Source: Dysgonomonas sp. PF1-14
GTDB taxonomy: Bacteria; Bacteroidota; Bacteroidia; Bacteroidales; Dysgonomonadaceae
Length of the DNA: 64,000 bases
Direction: 5' to 3'
Assembly: GCF_029892965.1 (NCBI RefSeq)
Contig: NZ_JARXWN010000006.1
Span: 179,039-243,038 of the forward strand
Made by a program: the position numbers and the translations under genes. The notes under the pieces are model-generated. The model was not told where the DNA came from and made no database searches. It saw only the letters and a list, made by a program, of their open reading frames with translations. Below are positions 28,244-38,523 of the stretch, in pieces; positions within the stretch are counted from its first letter, which is position 1; every line of letters begins with the position of its first letter.

Positions 28244-29782
28244 ATGAAAACAAAAATATATTTTTTATTAATCTTCTGTTCTATTATGGGTTTTACTGCC
28301 TGTAATCTGGATGAAGAACCTTATGGATTCTATTCGGAAGATAACTTTTATAAAAGTACTGAAGACGCAAAAGCTGCTATAAACTATGCGTATGCGACTT
28401 TAACCTATTTGGAATATTCCCGGGCATTGGTGTTTCTGGGGGATATGCCTACTGAAATCATAACGACGAAATCGGATGCTGCAACAGACAATCAGGCATT
28501 GAATCTGTGGAAAACAGACAATTTCAATACTAATGGTACGTTAATGAACTTCTTCAAATATTCCTACATAGCTATTAACCGTGCCAATGCAGTGATAAAA
28601 AAGCTTCCCGATACTGATATGCCAGATGCTTTAAGAAACCAATATATGGGAGAAGCTTACTTTTTAAGAGCTTATAACTACTATTATTTGTCTTGCAATT
28701 TTGGGTTAGTTCCTATTCATAAAGGAATAGTAGAGACTTTGGAACAGACATCAGCACCGCTAGCTACTAATATGGATGAATTATACGATTTTATCATTGA
28801 AGATTTAAAGTTGGCAGAAGAACTGATGCCGGTGTATTCCACTCCTACTATGGGACGTGTGGATAAGGTTGCGGCACAAGCTTTATTAGCAAAGGCATAT
28901 CTTACTATTGCTTCGGGCAAAGAAAAAGGCGTATTGCTTTTTAAAGATATGGATAAGGATGTAAATTCTATGTATGAAGAATCCAAAAAATATGCAGGAC
29001 GCGTCATGGGATTCGATCCGGCTTATCCTCAAAACACATATGGTTTCGAAAGTGATTTATTAAAAATTTATGATATAGATAATTTTAACGGTAAAGAGAA
29101 CATTTTCCTGATGTCGATGGATAGGACGGGAGAAAGTGAAGGGCAATATTCCAAAATATCCAAAATGTATATTCCCTATATTGATGGTGCAACGATCTGG
29201 CTTAAACAGGGCGATTCTAATGAATATATTAAATCGCATGACGGATGGGGTGAATATCGTACCGAAACAGTATTTTATGAAAGTTATGAAAATAATGACA
29301 AGCGTAAGACTCACTTATTAGTGGATAAAATCTACAATGAAGATGGTACAGTAAAAGCCGAGTGGACACCGACAGGAGGAGCAATTCCATATCCTTTCTG
29401 CCGTAAATTTATCGACCCCCAATTTGACGGAGATAAAACAAGTACACGTCCCTATCTAATTCGTTACTCAGAGATAGCATTAACCTATGCAGAAGCTGCC
29501 GGGCCAACATCGGAGGCTTATAACGCTGTTAATTTCATACGTAATCGCGCCGGACTTGGAAACTTGGTTACTGGACTTAACACTGCTGATTTCAGGGAAG
29601 CTGTGTACAAAGAGCGTAAATATGAGTTGGCGTTCGAAGGTGCTTATTTATACGACTTGAGACGACTCAACCGTATAAAAGATATTCAGGAAGTGAAGAA
29701 TATGGGATTGAATGAAAGTCAATATACTTTTTACCCTATTCCACAATCTGAAATCAATTTGAATCCAGGTTTAAGACCATAA
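28244..29782 (+). CDS. SusD/RagB-like surface glycan-binding lipoprotein
   Basis: 512 aa. A lipoprotein signal with cysteine at about residue 20 (GFTACNLDEEP) is followed by the helical TPR-type SusD fold. YFLRAYNYYYL and the C-terminal KERKYELAFEGAYLYDLRRL are family hallmarks. It forms the lid over the SusC barrel and captures oligosaccharides at the cell surface. It lies 12 nt after susC and 15 nt before the next lipoprotein. Confidence 0.95.
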   Translation: MKTKIYFLLIFCSIMGFTACNLDEEPYGFYSEDNFYKSTEDAKAAINYAYATLTYLEYSRALVFLGDMPTEIITTKSDAATDNQALNLWKTDNFNTNGTLMNFFKYSYIAINRANAVIKKLPDTDMPDALRNQYMGEAYFLRAYNYYYLSCNFGLVPIHKGIVETLEQTSAPLATNMDELYDFIIEDLKLAEELMPVYSTPTMGRVDKVAAQALLAKAYLTIASGKEKGVLLFKDMDKDVNSMYEESKKYAGRVMGFDPAYPQNTYGFESDLLKIYDIDNFNGKENIFLMSMDRTGESEGQYSKISKMYIPYIDGATIWLKQGDSNEYIKSHDGWGEYRTETVFYESYENNDKRKTHLLVDKIYNEDGTVKAEWTPTGGAIPYPFCRKFIDPQFDGDKTSTRPYLIRYSEIALTYAEAAGPTSEAYNAVNFIRNRAGLGNLVTGLNTADFREAVYKERKYELAFEGAYLYDLRRLNRIKDIQEVKNMGLNESQYTFYPIPQSEINLNPGLRP

Positions 29783-29797
29783 TTAAATTTAGATATC

Positions 29798-30760
29798 ATG
29801 AACAAAGTATTAAAATATAGTTTATTTGTAATTATCGCTATCCTTACCCAATCTTGTGTAAAGGATATGCAGGACGACTTGAATGACGGTGGCTGGAGCC
29901 ATGACCGATTGATTTTAGATATAAAATTAAAAAATCAGGTTGGAAAAGCCGAGATAGCCAGGATAGATGATACTACGGGCGAAATAGAATTATCGTTGAA
30001 TGTAGATGCAATTGTTGATCTTTCTAAAGTAGAGTTGGAAAAATTACAACTATCGTATGATGCCAAATCATCAGTAAGTATTGGTGGCACGTTAGATTTT
30101 AGCAATGCAGAGAGAAGTACAAGCCTTACAATAACTTCTGCTACAGGGCAAGTGCGTGAATATAAAATAAATGCGACAGAGTTTAGTGAAACGGTAATAG
30201 GCACTTGGGCTATAAATGATCTGATAGTGTATGGAGGAACAGGTCCTGAATATGGCGGAGGGGCAGTCCTTCAATTGCAGGATAAATCATGGTGTTGGTA
30301 TGATGATTATGCTCCAAAAACAGAATGTGACAATATTCTGACTTTCACGATGGATAAGATTACCGATGAAGGTAACACTTCGGGTATTTGTATCAATAAT
30401 GCAGGACCGGACGGAAAATATGCAAATTTTATCTTTCAAGGTTCTATGAATAAAGATAATCCTGGAGTGGATTTAGATTTGAAACATTTTTATCGTCAAA
30501 TACCGGAAGGCGAGAGTCGTTGGACACGCAACTATGCACTTGGAACTATTTCATTTACTGCTGAAGATGGAACAGTAACCACCGGAGTATTGGAAAACGC
30601 GGGAACATATGATTTAGGAAATGGAAAATCTGTAACTGTTAATAATAATGCTTTTTCATTTAACCTGAATGGTACGGATGACTGGGATAATATTTACAGC
30701 GATTTTGATAAATTTGCCAAGAAAGCGCGTAAATATTACATAATGATAACTAAACAATAA
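29798..30760 (+). CDS. Surface lipoprotein, probable glycan-binding protein (SGBP position)
   Basis: 320 aa. Lipobox cysteine at about residue 20 (ILTQSCVKDMQDD). The N-terminal region has an Ig-like look (about 40-130, LTITSATGQVREYKINATEF, resembling cell-surface DUF5018-type repeats), then a lipocalin-like beta-rich domain beginning VIGTWAINDL. There is no catalytic motif. It follows SusD directly, where PULs place their accessory surface glycan-binding proteins. The ligand is presumably mannan, by context only. Confidence 0.75.
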   Translation: MNKVLKYSLFVIIAILTQSCVKDMQDDLNDGGWSHDRLILDIKLKNQVGKAEIARIDDTTGEIELSLNVDAIVDLSKVELEKLQLSYDAKSSVSIGGTLDFSNAERSTSLTITSATGQVREYKINATEFSETVIGTWAINDLIVYGGTGPEYGGGAVLQLQDKSWCWYDDYAPKTECDNILTFTMDKITDEGNTSGICINNAGPDGKYANFIFQGSMNKDNPGVDLDLKHFYRQIPEGESRWTRNYALGTISFTAEDGTVTTGVLENAGTYDLGNGKSVTVNNNAFSFNLNGTDDWDNIYSDFDKFAKKARKYYIMITKQ

Positions 30761-30764
30761 TCAT

Positions 30765-30806
30765 ACGGGCAGATAGGCCTTCGTGTTTATTTGCCCATAT
30801 CGTATA
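30765..30806 (+). promoter_or_regulatory. Weak hairpin between SGBP and the following GH gene
   Basis: GGGCA (30769-30773) and TGCCC (30795-30799) can pair, with outer atac/gtat bases adding to the stem around a loop of about 20 nt. It lies in the only sizeable gap (50 nt) of the SusCD operon. It could mark mRNA processing or partial termination that reduces expression of the downstream enzymes. Confidence 0.3.
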
Positions 30807-30810
30807 AAGA

Positions 30811-32274
30811 ATGAAAAAAGGTTTGTTTTTATTTCTGTCAGTTCTCATTCTATCCTGTTCACAGAAGGAACCTGATGCTACTATATCTATTGATATAAAT
30901 ACCGTTATAAACGATTCGTATATTGGGAATGGTGCACAGTGGGATCCATATCAACTAGATTATGGCAACGGCAGGCTGGAAATATCGGAAGCCGATTGGA
31001 AAAAACTGTATGACAGGCTCGATTTTATGTGTCCGCAGTTTATTCGTATTATGGTCAATACTTCTTCATTCCTCGATAATGGGAAATTTACTCCCGAAAA
31101 GGGTATGGAAACTTTATCGAAAATGCTGGATTATTGCCAGAGTCGCAATGTAACGGTAATGTTCGGAGATTGGGGATGGAGTGTAATCAATACCCGGGAA
31201 GCGAAAATTAACGATAAGAATCTGAAACATGCTGCCGACCTGGTCGACTACCTCATAAATGAAAAAGGTTATACCTGTATCAAATATTATAACCTGATAA
31301 ACGAACCAAACGGCGACTGGTCATCAACAAATACAAGCTATTCCTTATGGGCTTCAGCTATAAAGCAATTTCATAAGAATATGGAAACTTTAAAGTTGAA
31401 TGACAAAGTTGACATTGTAGGACCCGATGTCGCTATATGGAGTAAGGACGAAGCATGGTGGATAGACAGTACAGCCGTACAGCTAGGCGATATGGTCGGA
31501 CTGTATGATATTCATACTTACCCATCTAAGATAACCGTTAATTCAGGAGAATATACGGATATTATTAAAACCTATAAAAACAGCGTACCAAAGGATAAAA
31601 AGATTGTAATGGGAGAAATCGGCTTCAAATTTGTCGAAGAAGCCGATTCGCTTTACAATCAGGAAAATATACGACGTGCTAAGGCCAAAAAACATGCTTC
31701 GCTTGAAGATTCACAGATGTTCGTTTACGATTATATGTACGGAACGGATATGGCAGATGCCTTATTCCAGACTATCAACAGCGGATATTCGGGTTCAGTG
31801 GTATGGATGCTCGACGATGCCATGCACTCCAATGAAGCTCCCGATAAATTGAAAATATGGGGATTCTGGAATATATTTGGAGAAGAACAGTTTGGAGCTG
31901 AGGAAGAGAATGTACGTCCATGGTATTATGCTTGGTCGTTGTTGAGCAAATATATTCCTGCTAAATCTAAAATCTATATGGGTGATATTATGGGTGATAA
32001 CAACGTAAAATCGGTAATATCGGGAAAAGACGGTAAATATATGCTCGCCATAGTAAATGTTTCAAAAGAAAAGAAAGAGATAAAGCTGGAAAGTTCGAAT
32101 ATGCCTGAATTAACGGGTTGCAAGAAGTTCGTTTATGCTGATGGTACATTGAAAACAGAAGGTGACTATTTACTTTTACCGAATGAAGAGAATCTGAAAT
32201 TGAATCTCTCAAAAGGAGAACAGTTCACAATGCCTGCTGAATCACTCATTGTTTATACAAATTTTGATTATTAA
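30811..32274 (+). CDS. Surface lipoprotein glycoside hydrolase, clan GH-A (family uncertain), first of a pair
   Basis: 487 aa. Lipobox LILSCSQKEP with cysteine at about 16. A TIM barrel (about 30-390) is followed by a small beta domain. YYNLINEPNGDW carries the probable acid/base Glu, and KKIVMGEIGFKF the probable nucleophile Glu, the clan GH-A arrangement. I could not settle the family (GH5-, GH39- or GH158-like). It is similar throughout to the next gene, so the pair arose by tandem duplication. Likely a surface endo-enzyme. Confidence 0.75.
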   Translation: MKKGLFLFLSVLILSCSQKEPDATISIDINTVINDSYIGNGAQWDPYQLDYGNGRLEISEADWKKLYDRLDFMCPQFIRIMVNTSSFLDNGKFTPEKGMETLSKMLDYCQSRNVTVMFGDWGWSVINTREAKINDKNLKHAADLVDYLINEKGYTCIKYYNLINEPNGDWSSTNTSYSLWASAIKQFHKNMETLKLNDKVDIVGPDVAIWSKDEAWWIDSTAVQLGDMVGLYDIHTYPSKITVNSGEYTDIIKTYKNSVPKDKKIVMGEIGFKFVEEADSLYNQENIRRAKAKKHASLEDSQMFVYDYMYGTDMADALFQTINSGYSGSVVWMLDDAMHSNEAPDKLKIWGFWNIFGEEQFGAEEENVRPWYYAWSLLSKYIPAKSKIYMGDIMGDNNVKSVISGKDGKYMLAIVNVSKEKKEIKLESSNMPELTGCKKFVYADGTLKTEGDYLLLPNEENLKLNLSKGEQFTMPAESLIVYTNFDY

Positions 32275-32277
32275 TAG

Positions 32278-33771
32278 ATGACCGATATGAAAATAAAAAA
32301 TATAATAAAGACTATTGCATTAAGTATGGTTGTTTTGTCCTGCTCTGCACCCAAAGAGGAATTACAGATTACGATTAGTTCCGATATTATCAATGCTGAC
32401 TATATCGGAAACGGAGTCGAATGGGACCCGTATGATGAAGCTGAAGCATGGGGTTCATCCATATCCGAAGCAGATTGGCAAAAGCTTTTCAAACGGCTAG
32501 ATTTCATGCGGATGGGATATGTGCGGTGTATGATAAACAGCCCTTTCCGTTATTATGATGCAGAAACAGGCAAATATGATAAAACACGGAATATAGAATC
32601 GCTTTCGCGCGTATTGAAATATTGTACCGATAATAACATTACCGTTATGTATGGAGAATACAATCCTCCGACATGGGATATGAAAGTCGACCAAAAATGG
32701 GTGGATATGTCTGTCGATTACCTCAATTATCTGGTCAATGACCTTGGATTTTCATGTATCAAATATTTCGTGATTTTCAACGAACCCGATGGTGACTGGG
32801 CCTCTACGAACGGCGATTATGAATTATGGAAATCTATGTTGCTCCGTTTCCATACTAAGATGAAAGAATACCCCGGATTGAGTGAGAAAGTGAAATTTGC
32901 AGCACCAGACGCTGTCATGGATTTTAAAAATCCGGCATCTGCTTATGACGCTATAGGCTGGGTAAAGCAAACAGCTAACGATGTAGACTCTATTGTCGGT
33001 TTGTATGACTTACATGCTTATCCGGGGCAATACGAAGTGCGTTCGGGTAAATATGCCGATATTCTGGCACGGCACAAAGAATTTGTTCCGAAGGATAAAA
33101 AAATCGTTTTAGGTGAAGCGGGATATAAATACTGGCGTGAGGCAGACTCTTTACTGATGAAAGAATATAACCGCCGAACAGAAGGGCACCCGTTTACGAA
33201 AGGAAGCGATTCTAACATGCTGGTCTACGATTACTTCTATGGGCTGGATATGCCTCTTCTCTGTATGGAGGTAATGAACGGCGGTTATTCGGGTATTGCA
33301 GCATGGATGCTGGATGATGCTATGCACAGCAGTGGCGATTCAGGCAAAACGGAAGATATCAAATTGTGGGGAATGTGGAATATTCTGGGGGAAGAAGTAT
33401 TTAATGAACCATCGCAAGAAGAGATACGTCCGTGGTATTATACATGGTCGCTTATGTGCCGCTATTTTCCTTCCGAAACTAATATTCTGAAAACAACAAT
33501 AGATCGCACTCAGGGAATCTATATGGTTGCAGCAGAACATAATGGAAAGCATGTCCTGGCTGCCGTAAATATTGGAGAAACTGATAAAAATCTGAATATA
33601 TCTTTACCGGTGGAACTTCAAAATGTTTCAAAATATTTATACGAAGAAAACAATATGAAGAAGAATGAAGATGGACATCCGGTTCCGACTGAAACTAGTT
33701 TAAATATTGGCAAAGAATACAAAACAATTCTTAAAGCACAAAGCTTTATTTTATTAACGAATATGGACTAA
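32278..33771 (+). CDS. Surface lipoprotein glycoside hydrolase, clan GH-A, paralogue of the preceding gene
   Basis: 497 aa from 32278; an in-frame ATG at 32287 gives a cleaner lipoprotein signal. Lipobox VLSCSAPK. KYFVIFNEPDGDW and KKIVLGEAGYKY supply the likely catalytic glutamates. Order and wording of motifs follow the upstream paralogue (ISEADW, RLDFM, LMDDAMHS-like WMLDDAMHS, EEIRPWYYTWSL). Divergence between the copies suggests different substrate cleft preferences. It starts 3 nt after the upstream stop and ends 2 nt before the GH26 gene. Confidence 0.75.
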   Translation: MTDMKIKNIIKTIALSMVVLSCSAPKEELQITISSDIINADYIGNGVEWDPYDEAEAWGSSISEADWQKLFKRLDFMRMGYVRCMINSPFRYYDAETGKYDKTRNIESLSRVLKYCTDNNITVMYGEYNPPTWDMKVDQKWVDMSVDYLNYLVNDLGFSCIKYFVIFNEPDGDWASTNGDYELWKSMLLRFHTKMKEYPGLSEKVKFAAPDAVMDFKNPASAYDAIGWVKQTANDVDSIVGLYDLHAYPGQYEVRSGKYADILARHKEFVPKDKKIVLGEAGYKYWREADSLLMKEYNRRTEGHPFTKGSDSNMLVYDYFYGLDMPLLCMEVMNGGYSGIAAWMLDDAMHSSGDSGKTEDIKLWGMWNILGEEVFNEPSQEEIRPWYYTWSLMCRYFPSETNILKTTIDRTQGIYMVAAEHNGKHVLAAVNIGETDKNLNISLPVELQNVSKYLYEENNMKKNEDGHPVPTETSLNIGKEYKTILKAQSFILLTNMD

Positions 33772-33773
33772 AA

Positions 33774-34967
33774 ATGAATATTATGAAACAAACATATAGT
33801 TTATTATTTGCACTGGTTGCGATTCTGTTTACAAATTGTACAGATGTGGAAGATGTTCCGGCTCTGTATCCAGAATATGAAGAAGTAAAAGAGCTTTCAA
33901 TAGTTGACAAAAATGCCACAACCGAAACAAAAGCTTTATATTCTAATTTATGGGCTATACAGTCCAAAGGTTTTATGTTCGGTCATCATGATGACTTGTG
34001 GTATGGTCGCAAATGGTATAATGAAGAAGGTCGTTCGGATACTAAGGATGTGTGTGGTGATTATCCGGCTGTGTTCAGTTTTGATGTTGGGGAAATAATG
34101 GATGACCGCTATCAGAACGCAGAAAATGCTATTCGCAGAAAAGTAGCTATCGAAGCATATAATAGAGGTGAAGTATTGACAGCATGTATGCACCTAAATA
34201 ATCCATTGACAGGAGGTGATTCATGGGACAATTCTAATAAAAATGTAGCTAAAGAGATACTTACAGAAGGTAGTGAAACAAATGTGAAATTCAAACTGTG
34301 GCTTGACCGCTTGGCTGATTTCGCTTTAAACCTGAAAGGTTCCGACGGTAAGAATATTCCCGTAATTTTCCGTCCGTTCCACGAACACACACAAGGCTGG
34401 TCATGGTGGGGAAGTTCCTGCACTACACAGGAGGAATTTATCGCTTTATGGAAATTTACTGTGAATTATCTTCGTGATACCAAAGGAGTACATAATTTCA
34501 TCTATGCTATTTCTCCTCAGATAGATTCTGTCTTGGGACGCGACATCTTCCTTTTCAGATGGCCAGGGAATGATTATGTTGATTTTTTAGGTATGGACGC
34601 CTATCATGGACTCAATCCAAATACATTCACCTCAAATCTGTTTACTTTGTCACGCCTTTCGAAAGAATTGAAAAAACCTTGCGGAGTTACTGAAACAGGA
34701 GTTGAAGGAATACAACGCGGAGGTGTACCTGAAAAGAATTATTGGACACAACAGATACTTACTCCAGCATCAGGACAATTTATCAGCTTGATTGTAATGT
34801 GGCGTAACGCTTATGATCCGGGTGAGAGTGGAAAACATTTCTATTCAGCGTTTAAAGGGCATGCTTCAGAGAAGAACTTTATAAAAATGTATGATAGTCC
34901 GGTTTCGTTCTTTTCAGGAGATTTACCCAATATGTATCAGATGGCAGAGGGGTTGACAGTGAATTAA
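33774..34967 (+). CDS. GH26 endo-beta-1,4-mannanase, surface lipoprotein
   Basis: 397 aa; an ATG at 33783 is an equally good start. Lipobox ILFTNC with Cys22. The catalytic pair typical of GH26 is clear: acid/base Glu204 in RPFHEH and nucleophile Glu307 in GVTETG. The aromatic motif WSWWG lies near the subsites. GH26 enzymes cut the beta-mannan backbone. This gene is the best single evidence that the locus targets mannan. It is last in the SusCD operon and is followed by a strong terminator. Confidence 0.93.
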   Translation: MNIMKQTYSLLFALVAILFTNCTDVEDVPALYPEYEEVKELSIVDKNATTETKALYSNLWAIQSKGFMFGHHDDLWYGRKWYNEEGRSDTKDVCGDYPAVFSFDVGEIMDDRYQNAENAIRRKVAIEAYNRGEVLTACMHLNNPLTGGDSWDNSNKNVAKEILTEGSETNVKFKLWLDRLADFALNLKGSDGKNIPVIFRPFHEHTQGWSWWGSSCTTQEEFIALWKFTVNYLRDTKGVHNFIYAISPQIDSVLGRDIFLFRWPGNDYVDFLGMDAYHGLNPNTFTSNLFTLSRLSKELKKPCGVTETGVEGIQRGGVPEKNYWTQQILTPASGQFISLIVMWRNAYDPGESGKHFYSAFKGHASEKNFIKMYDSPVSFFSGDLPNMYQMAEGLTVN

Positions 34968-35000
34968 TTCCCATTATTACAGATTCTTGAAAATATTCTT

Positions 35001-35037
35001 AAGTTTGCATAACAAAAAATGTTGTGCAAACTTTTTT
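35001..35037 (+). terminator. Intrinsic terminator after GH26
   Basis: AAGTTTGCAtAACA pairs with TGTTgTGCAAACTT around a short A-rich loop and is followed by six T residues. It ends the symporter-to-GH26 operon, 34 nt after the stop codon. Confidence 0.85.
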
Positions 35038-35058
35038 CATACATCATAATAAATCACA

Positions 35059-35862
35059 ATGAGAAAAACCATTATCATTATTGCTTTCCTGGGCTTGTTT
35101 TTAGCTGATGTATACAGCCAAAATTACATACTGAAAGAAAATATTTCCTATATCTCATCGGACGAGAAGGATGAATATCGGAGAGAACGTTGTAAACTGG
35201 ATGTATATTATCCTGAGGGAGAGACAGATTATCCGACTATAATATGGTTTCACGGCGGTGGATTGGAAGGTGGCGAAAAAGGTATTCCCCTCGAATTGAA
35301 AGAAACGGGTGTAGCCGTGGTTGCAGTAAACTACCGTCTCAGTCCGAAAGCTAAAAATCCGGCTTACACAGAAGATGCTTCGGAGTCTGTCGCATGGGTT
35401 TTTAATCATATTGCGTCCTATGGCGGAAACACGGACAAGATATTTGTATCGGGACATTCTGCCGGAGGTTATCTGGCACTAATGGTTGCGCTGGATAAAT
35501 CTTATCTGCAAAAATTAGGTATCGATGCGGATAAAATTAAAGGGGTGATTCCGATAAGCGGACAAACAAATACGCACTATACAATCAAGAAAGAAAGGGG
35601 ACTTTCGTTCGATATTCCTTATATGGACGAATATGCACCCATTACACATGCGCGGAAAGATGCTCCACCCATACTGTTAATCACAGGGGATAGAAACATG
35701 GAACTTCCTGCTCGTTATGAAGAGAATGCACACTTAGATGCTATATTAAGGTCAGTAGGAAACAAAGATGTAAAACTTTACGAATTACAGGGTTTTGACC
35801 ATGGAAATGTGTATGCCCCGGGTTGTCTGCTAATGCTGAACTGGATAAATAAAATGAATTAA
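35059..35862 (+). CDS. Secreted alpha/beta hydrolase, probable glycan acetyl esterase
   Basis: 267 aa. Signal peptide about 1-20. HGGGLEGGEKG forms the oxyanion hole and the nucleophile is Ser134 in SGHSAGGY. Asp in LLITGDRN and His in GFDHGNVY complete the triad. This is the hormone-sensitive-lipase/BD-FAE-like group. In this locus it probably removes acetyl groups that block mannanases. It is monocistronic, lying between the terminators at 35001 and 35882. Confidence 0.85.
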   Translation: MRKTIIIIAFLGLFLADVYSQNYILKENISYISSDEKDEYRRERCKLDVYYPEGETDYPTIIWFHGGGLEGGEKGIPLELKETGVAVVAVNYRLSPKAKNPAYTEDASESVAWVFNHIASYGGNTDKIFVSGHSAGGYLALMVALDKSYLQKLGIDADKIKGVIPISGQTNTHYTIKKERGLSFDIPYMDEYAPITHARKDAPPILLITGDRNMELPARYEENAHLDAILRSVGNKDVKLYELQGFDHGNVYAPGCLLMLNWINKMN

Positions 35863-35881
35863 GACAAGTTATAAAAAAACG

Positions 35882-35913
35882 AAAAGAGATACTATCGAAA
35901 TAGTATCTCTTTT
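35882..35913. terminator. Bidirectional terminator between convergent genes
   Basis: Perfect 14-bp stem AAAAGAGATACTAT / ATAGTATCTCTTTT around the tetraloop CGAA. Both outer ends give T-runs in their own direction, so it can end both the esterase (plus) and the GH3-GH2 operon (minus). Confidence 0.92.
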
Positions 35914-35927
35914 ACATTTATGAAAAG

Positions 35928-38513
35928 TTATTGTAGGCAATCTTTCAGAGAAATGACTTTTATTTGGTTCTTAAAATCTTCCATTGATAATTCTGTTTTT
36001 ACACTAATTGGTTTTTCCTTATTCGGCAACAAATCAAAATAGTTGTCTTCAAAGAAATTGTCGATTCCATCCACTGATAAATATACTGCTCTTGCGAACT
36101 TATCACTATTCAAGGTTATTTCATACCCATTGTCTATGGCTCGTATTTTGTATGTGATATTTGCTTCAGGCAGGTTTATCTCTTTCTGATTGAGAAGAAA
36201 ATAATTATTGCTGTATTGCTTATTGTTATCATCGATTAAATCCGCCACTACGACAATTTCATTTTTAGATTTGTCCTTTATCAGTTTCGCTACAGTTTCC
36301 GAATAAACCTTGGTACTTGCATTTGCAGGAATATTTACGGATTTATTTTCTTCTGAAATTACACGACCATCCAATGTCATCACGGAAATATGCAATTTAC
36401 CTTTGGTATTTTTCAGCCTGTCTGAAACAATGTATATATCCAGATTATCGTCTTTTAAAATAGGCGAAACAAGTATATCTTTAAACGCTTCACGGGTAAA
36501 ATAATGCTGGGCTTTCCAACGGCCATAATAATCCCGGCTTGCCCATGAAGCCACAGGCCAGCAATCGTTATGTTGCCAGAACAATGAGCCCATGCAATAT
36601 CCCATATCACGGCGGTGCGCTTCCATGGCTATTTTCATGGCATCTCCCTGCAAAACCTGACTCATATAAAGGAAAGACTGAAAATCCTTTGGTTGTCCAT
36701 ATTCATTTATCAGGCATTTTTCAATGGTCTGATTGGCATGTGCCCCGCCCCTTTGATGTGACATCATAACTTCGGAAGTGATATTCCAGTCCTTTTCTTC
36801 GGGAGCGTACAGTTTTACGGTTGCCCATTCGGGGAACGACTGAAAACCATATTCGCTGAAATAACGGCTCTTTTCATCGTTATAAGTGTTTATAGGAAGC
36901 CCTTTCTGCCATGTATCCCAATAATGCATATCGCCATCGGTCTTGTCCCTTCGTCCGTCTATATCGGTAAACGGAGAGGAGGGCGTATAGCTTGCCATCG
37001 GGTCGTATTCTTTTACTACATCGGGCAGAACTACAAAATACTGGTCGTAAAACTGCTTCCATATAGTTTCCGCAATTTTTGGGTCTTTTGCGGTATAATT
37101 CCTTTCCCATCCCCAAATTTTCCATGCATCGAGACATTCGTTGTTTCCGCACCAGATGGCTATGGAAGGATGGTTACGTAATCTCTTCACGTTGTCTATA
37201 GCTTCCTGCCGGATATTTTCCAATAATTCGCCCTCAGCAGGGTAAAGACTGCAAGCAAACATAAAGTCCTGCCAAACCATGATGCCATATTCATCGCAAA
37301 GCTCATAGAAGTAATCGTCTTCATAAATACCGCCTCCCCATACGCGGAGCATATTCATATTAGCATCTACTGCATCCAGAATAGTTTTCTTGTATATATC
37401 TTTTGTGACCCGCGGAAGGAAAATATCACAGGGTATATAGTTCGCCCCTTTTGAGAAAACAGGTACTCCATTCAGTTCGAAATAAAAGCTTTTACCAAAT
37501 TTATCCGGCTCTCTTACAAGCTTAACAGAACGAATTCCTATTTTTTCACTTTTATTGTCAATCGTCCTGTTGTCTATCGATACCTTTACATTGAAAGTGT
37601 AGAGATGAGGTTTGCCTAATCCGTTCGACCACCATAATTCAGGGTTTTTCATAGTGAAGTTCAACTTCACTTTATTTATCCCTTTTTGGATATTTACGAC
37701 TTCAGAAGACAATACTTTTCCCGACTGCTCATCTGTTATTTCCACTTTTGCGGAAGCTATGTCTTTGTCTCCTACTATTTCCAATACGGTTTCGATATCC
37801 GCATTCTTAGCAGAAACATTTTTCTGGATATAATGAACGTTATCAATACGAAGTCCGTCCCATGCCTCCACAAATACAGGACGCCAGATGCCGGAAGTAA
37901 CAAGACGGGGCCCCCAGTCCCATCCATAATGATATCCTGCTTTGCGGGCAAATACGCTTAATCTCCGGTCGAAAAGTCCGCCGTTCTCTGATTGGTCGTT
38001 TATAGCTTCATACTGAAAAGGCAAAGCTTCCCATTTTGGCATATCGACCTTTATAGGTGAATGAAAGTATATCTTAAGCTTATTATCTTTTTGTCGGATA
38101 ATATTTTTCACATCCACACGCCATTCCCGGAACATATTATTTGCCTCAAGTATCTTGGTTTCGTTGAGATAAACATCAGCATAAGTATCTAATCCTTTAA
38201 AGTATAAATCAATATTTTCTTTTCGGAAAGTTTCCTCATCCAAATGGAATGTGGTTTCATAAATCCAGTCTTCCTTATCCACCCATTGTGCACCTCTCTC
38301 ATTCAAGCGGAAATACGGGTCTTCCAGTATACCGTTATCCATCAGGTCGGTATGGACAACACCGGGAACAGTAGCAGGATACCAGTTGTTTAATCTTGCC
38401 TGTTTAAATTTCCATTCCGATTTTATCTCCGTTAAAATCGGAGAAGCTTGCAGATTATTTAAAATTAATATCGTTGACATAATCATAAGTAGTATTGCTG
38501 TTATTCTTTTCAT
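35928..38513 (-). CDS. Secreted GH2 beta-mannosidase
   Basis: 861 aa. Signal peptide about 1-23. Galactose-binding-like domain (PATVPGVVHTDLMDNGILEDPYFRLNE is the mannosidase hallmark), Ig-like domain, TIM barrel and C-terminal sandwich. Acid/base Glu459 in WCGNNE and nucleophile Glu554 in SEYGFQSFP. GVMVWQDFMFACSLYP-type wording also matches. It would release mannose from the non-reducing ends of manno-oligosaccharides in the periplasm. It is cotranscribed 10 nt after GH3. Confidence 0.94.
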   Translation of the reverse strand: MKRITAILLMIMSTILILNNLQASPILTEIKSEWKFKQARLNNWYPATVPGVVHTDLMDNGILEDPYFRLNERGAQWVDKEDWIYETTFHLDEETFRKENIDLYFKGLDTYADVYLNETKILEANNMFREWRVDVKNIIRQKDNKLKIYFHSPIKVDMPKWEALPFQYEAINDQSENGGLFDRRLSVFARKAGYHYGWDWGPRLVTSGIWRPVFVEAWDGLRIDNVHYIQKNVSAKNADIETVLEIVGDKDIASAKVEITDEQSGKVLSSEVVNIQKGINKVKLNFTMKNPELWWSNGLGKPHLYTFNVKVSIDNRTIDNKSEKIGIRSVKLVREPDKFGKSFYFELNGVPVFSKGANYIPCDIFLPRVTKDIYKKTILDAVDANMNMLRVWGGGIYEDDYFYELCDEYGIMVWQDFMFACSLYPAEGELLENIRQEAIDNVKRLRNHPSIAIWCGNNECLDAWKIWGWERNYTAKDPKIAETIWKQFYDQYFVVLPDVVKEYDPMASYTPSSPFTDIDGRRDKTDGDMHYWDTWQKGLPINTYNDEKSRYFSEYGFQSFPEWATVKLYAPEEKDWNITSEVMMSHQRGGAHANQTIEKCLINEYGQPKDFQSFLYMSQVLQGDAMKIAMEAHRRDMGYCMGSLFWQHNDCWPVASWASRDYYGRWKAQHYFTREAFKDILVSPILKDDNLDIYIVSDRLKNTKGKLHISVMTLDGRVISEENKSVNIPANASTKVYSETVAKLIKDKSKNEIVVVADLIDDNNKQYSNNYFLLNQKEINLPEANITYKIRAIDNGYEITLNSDKFARAVYLSVDGIDNFFEDNYFDLLPNKEKPISVKTELSMEDFKNQIKVISLKDCLQ

Positions 38514-38523
38514 ATGTATATAT

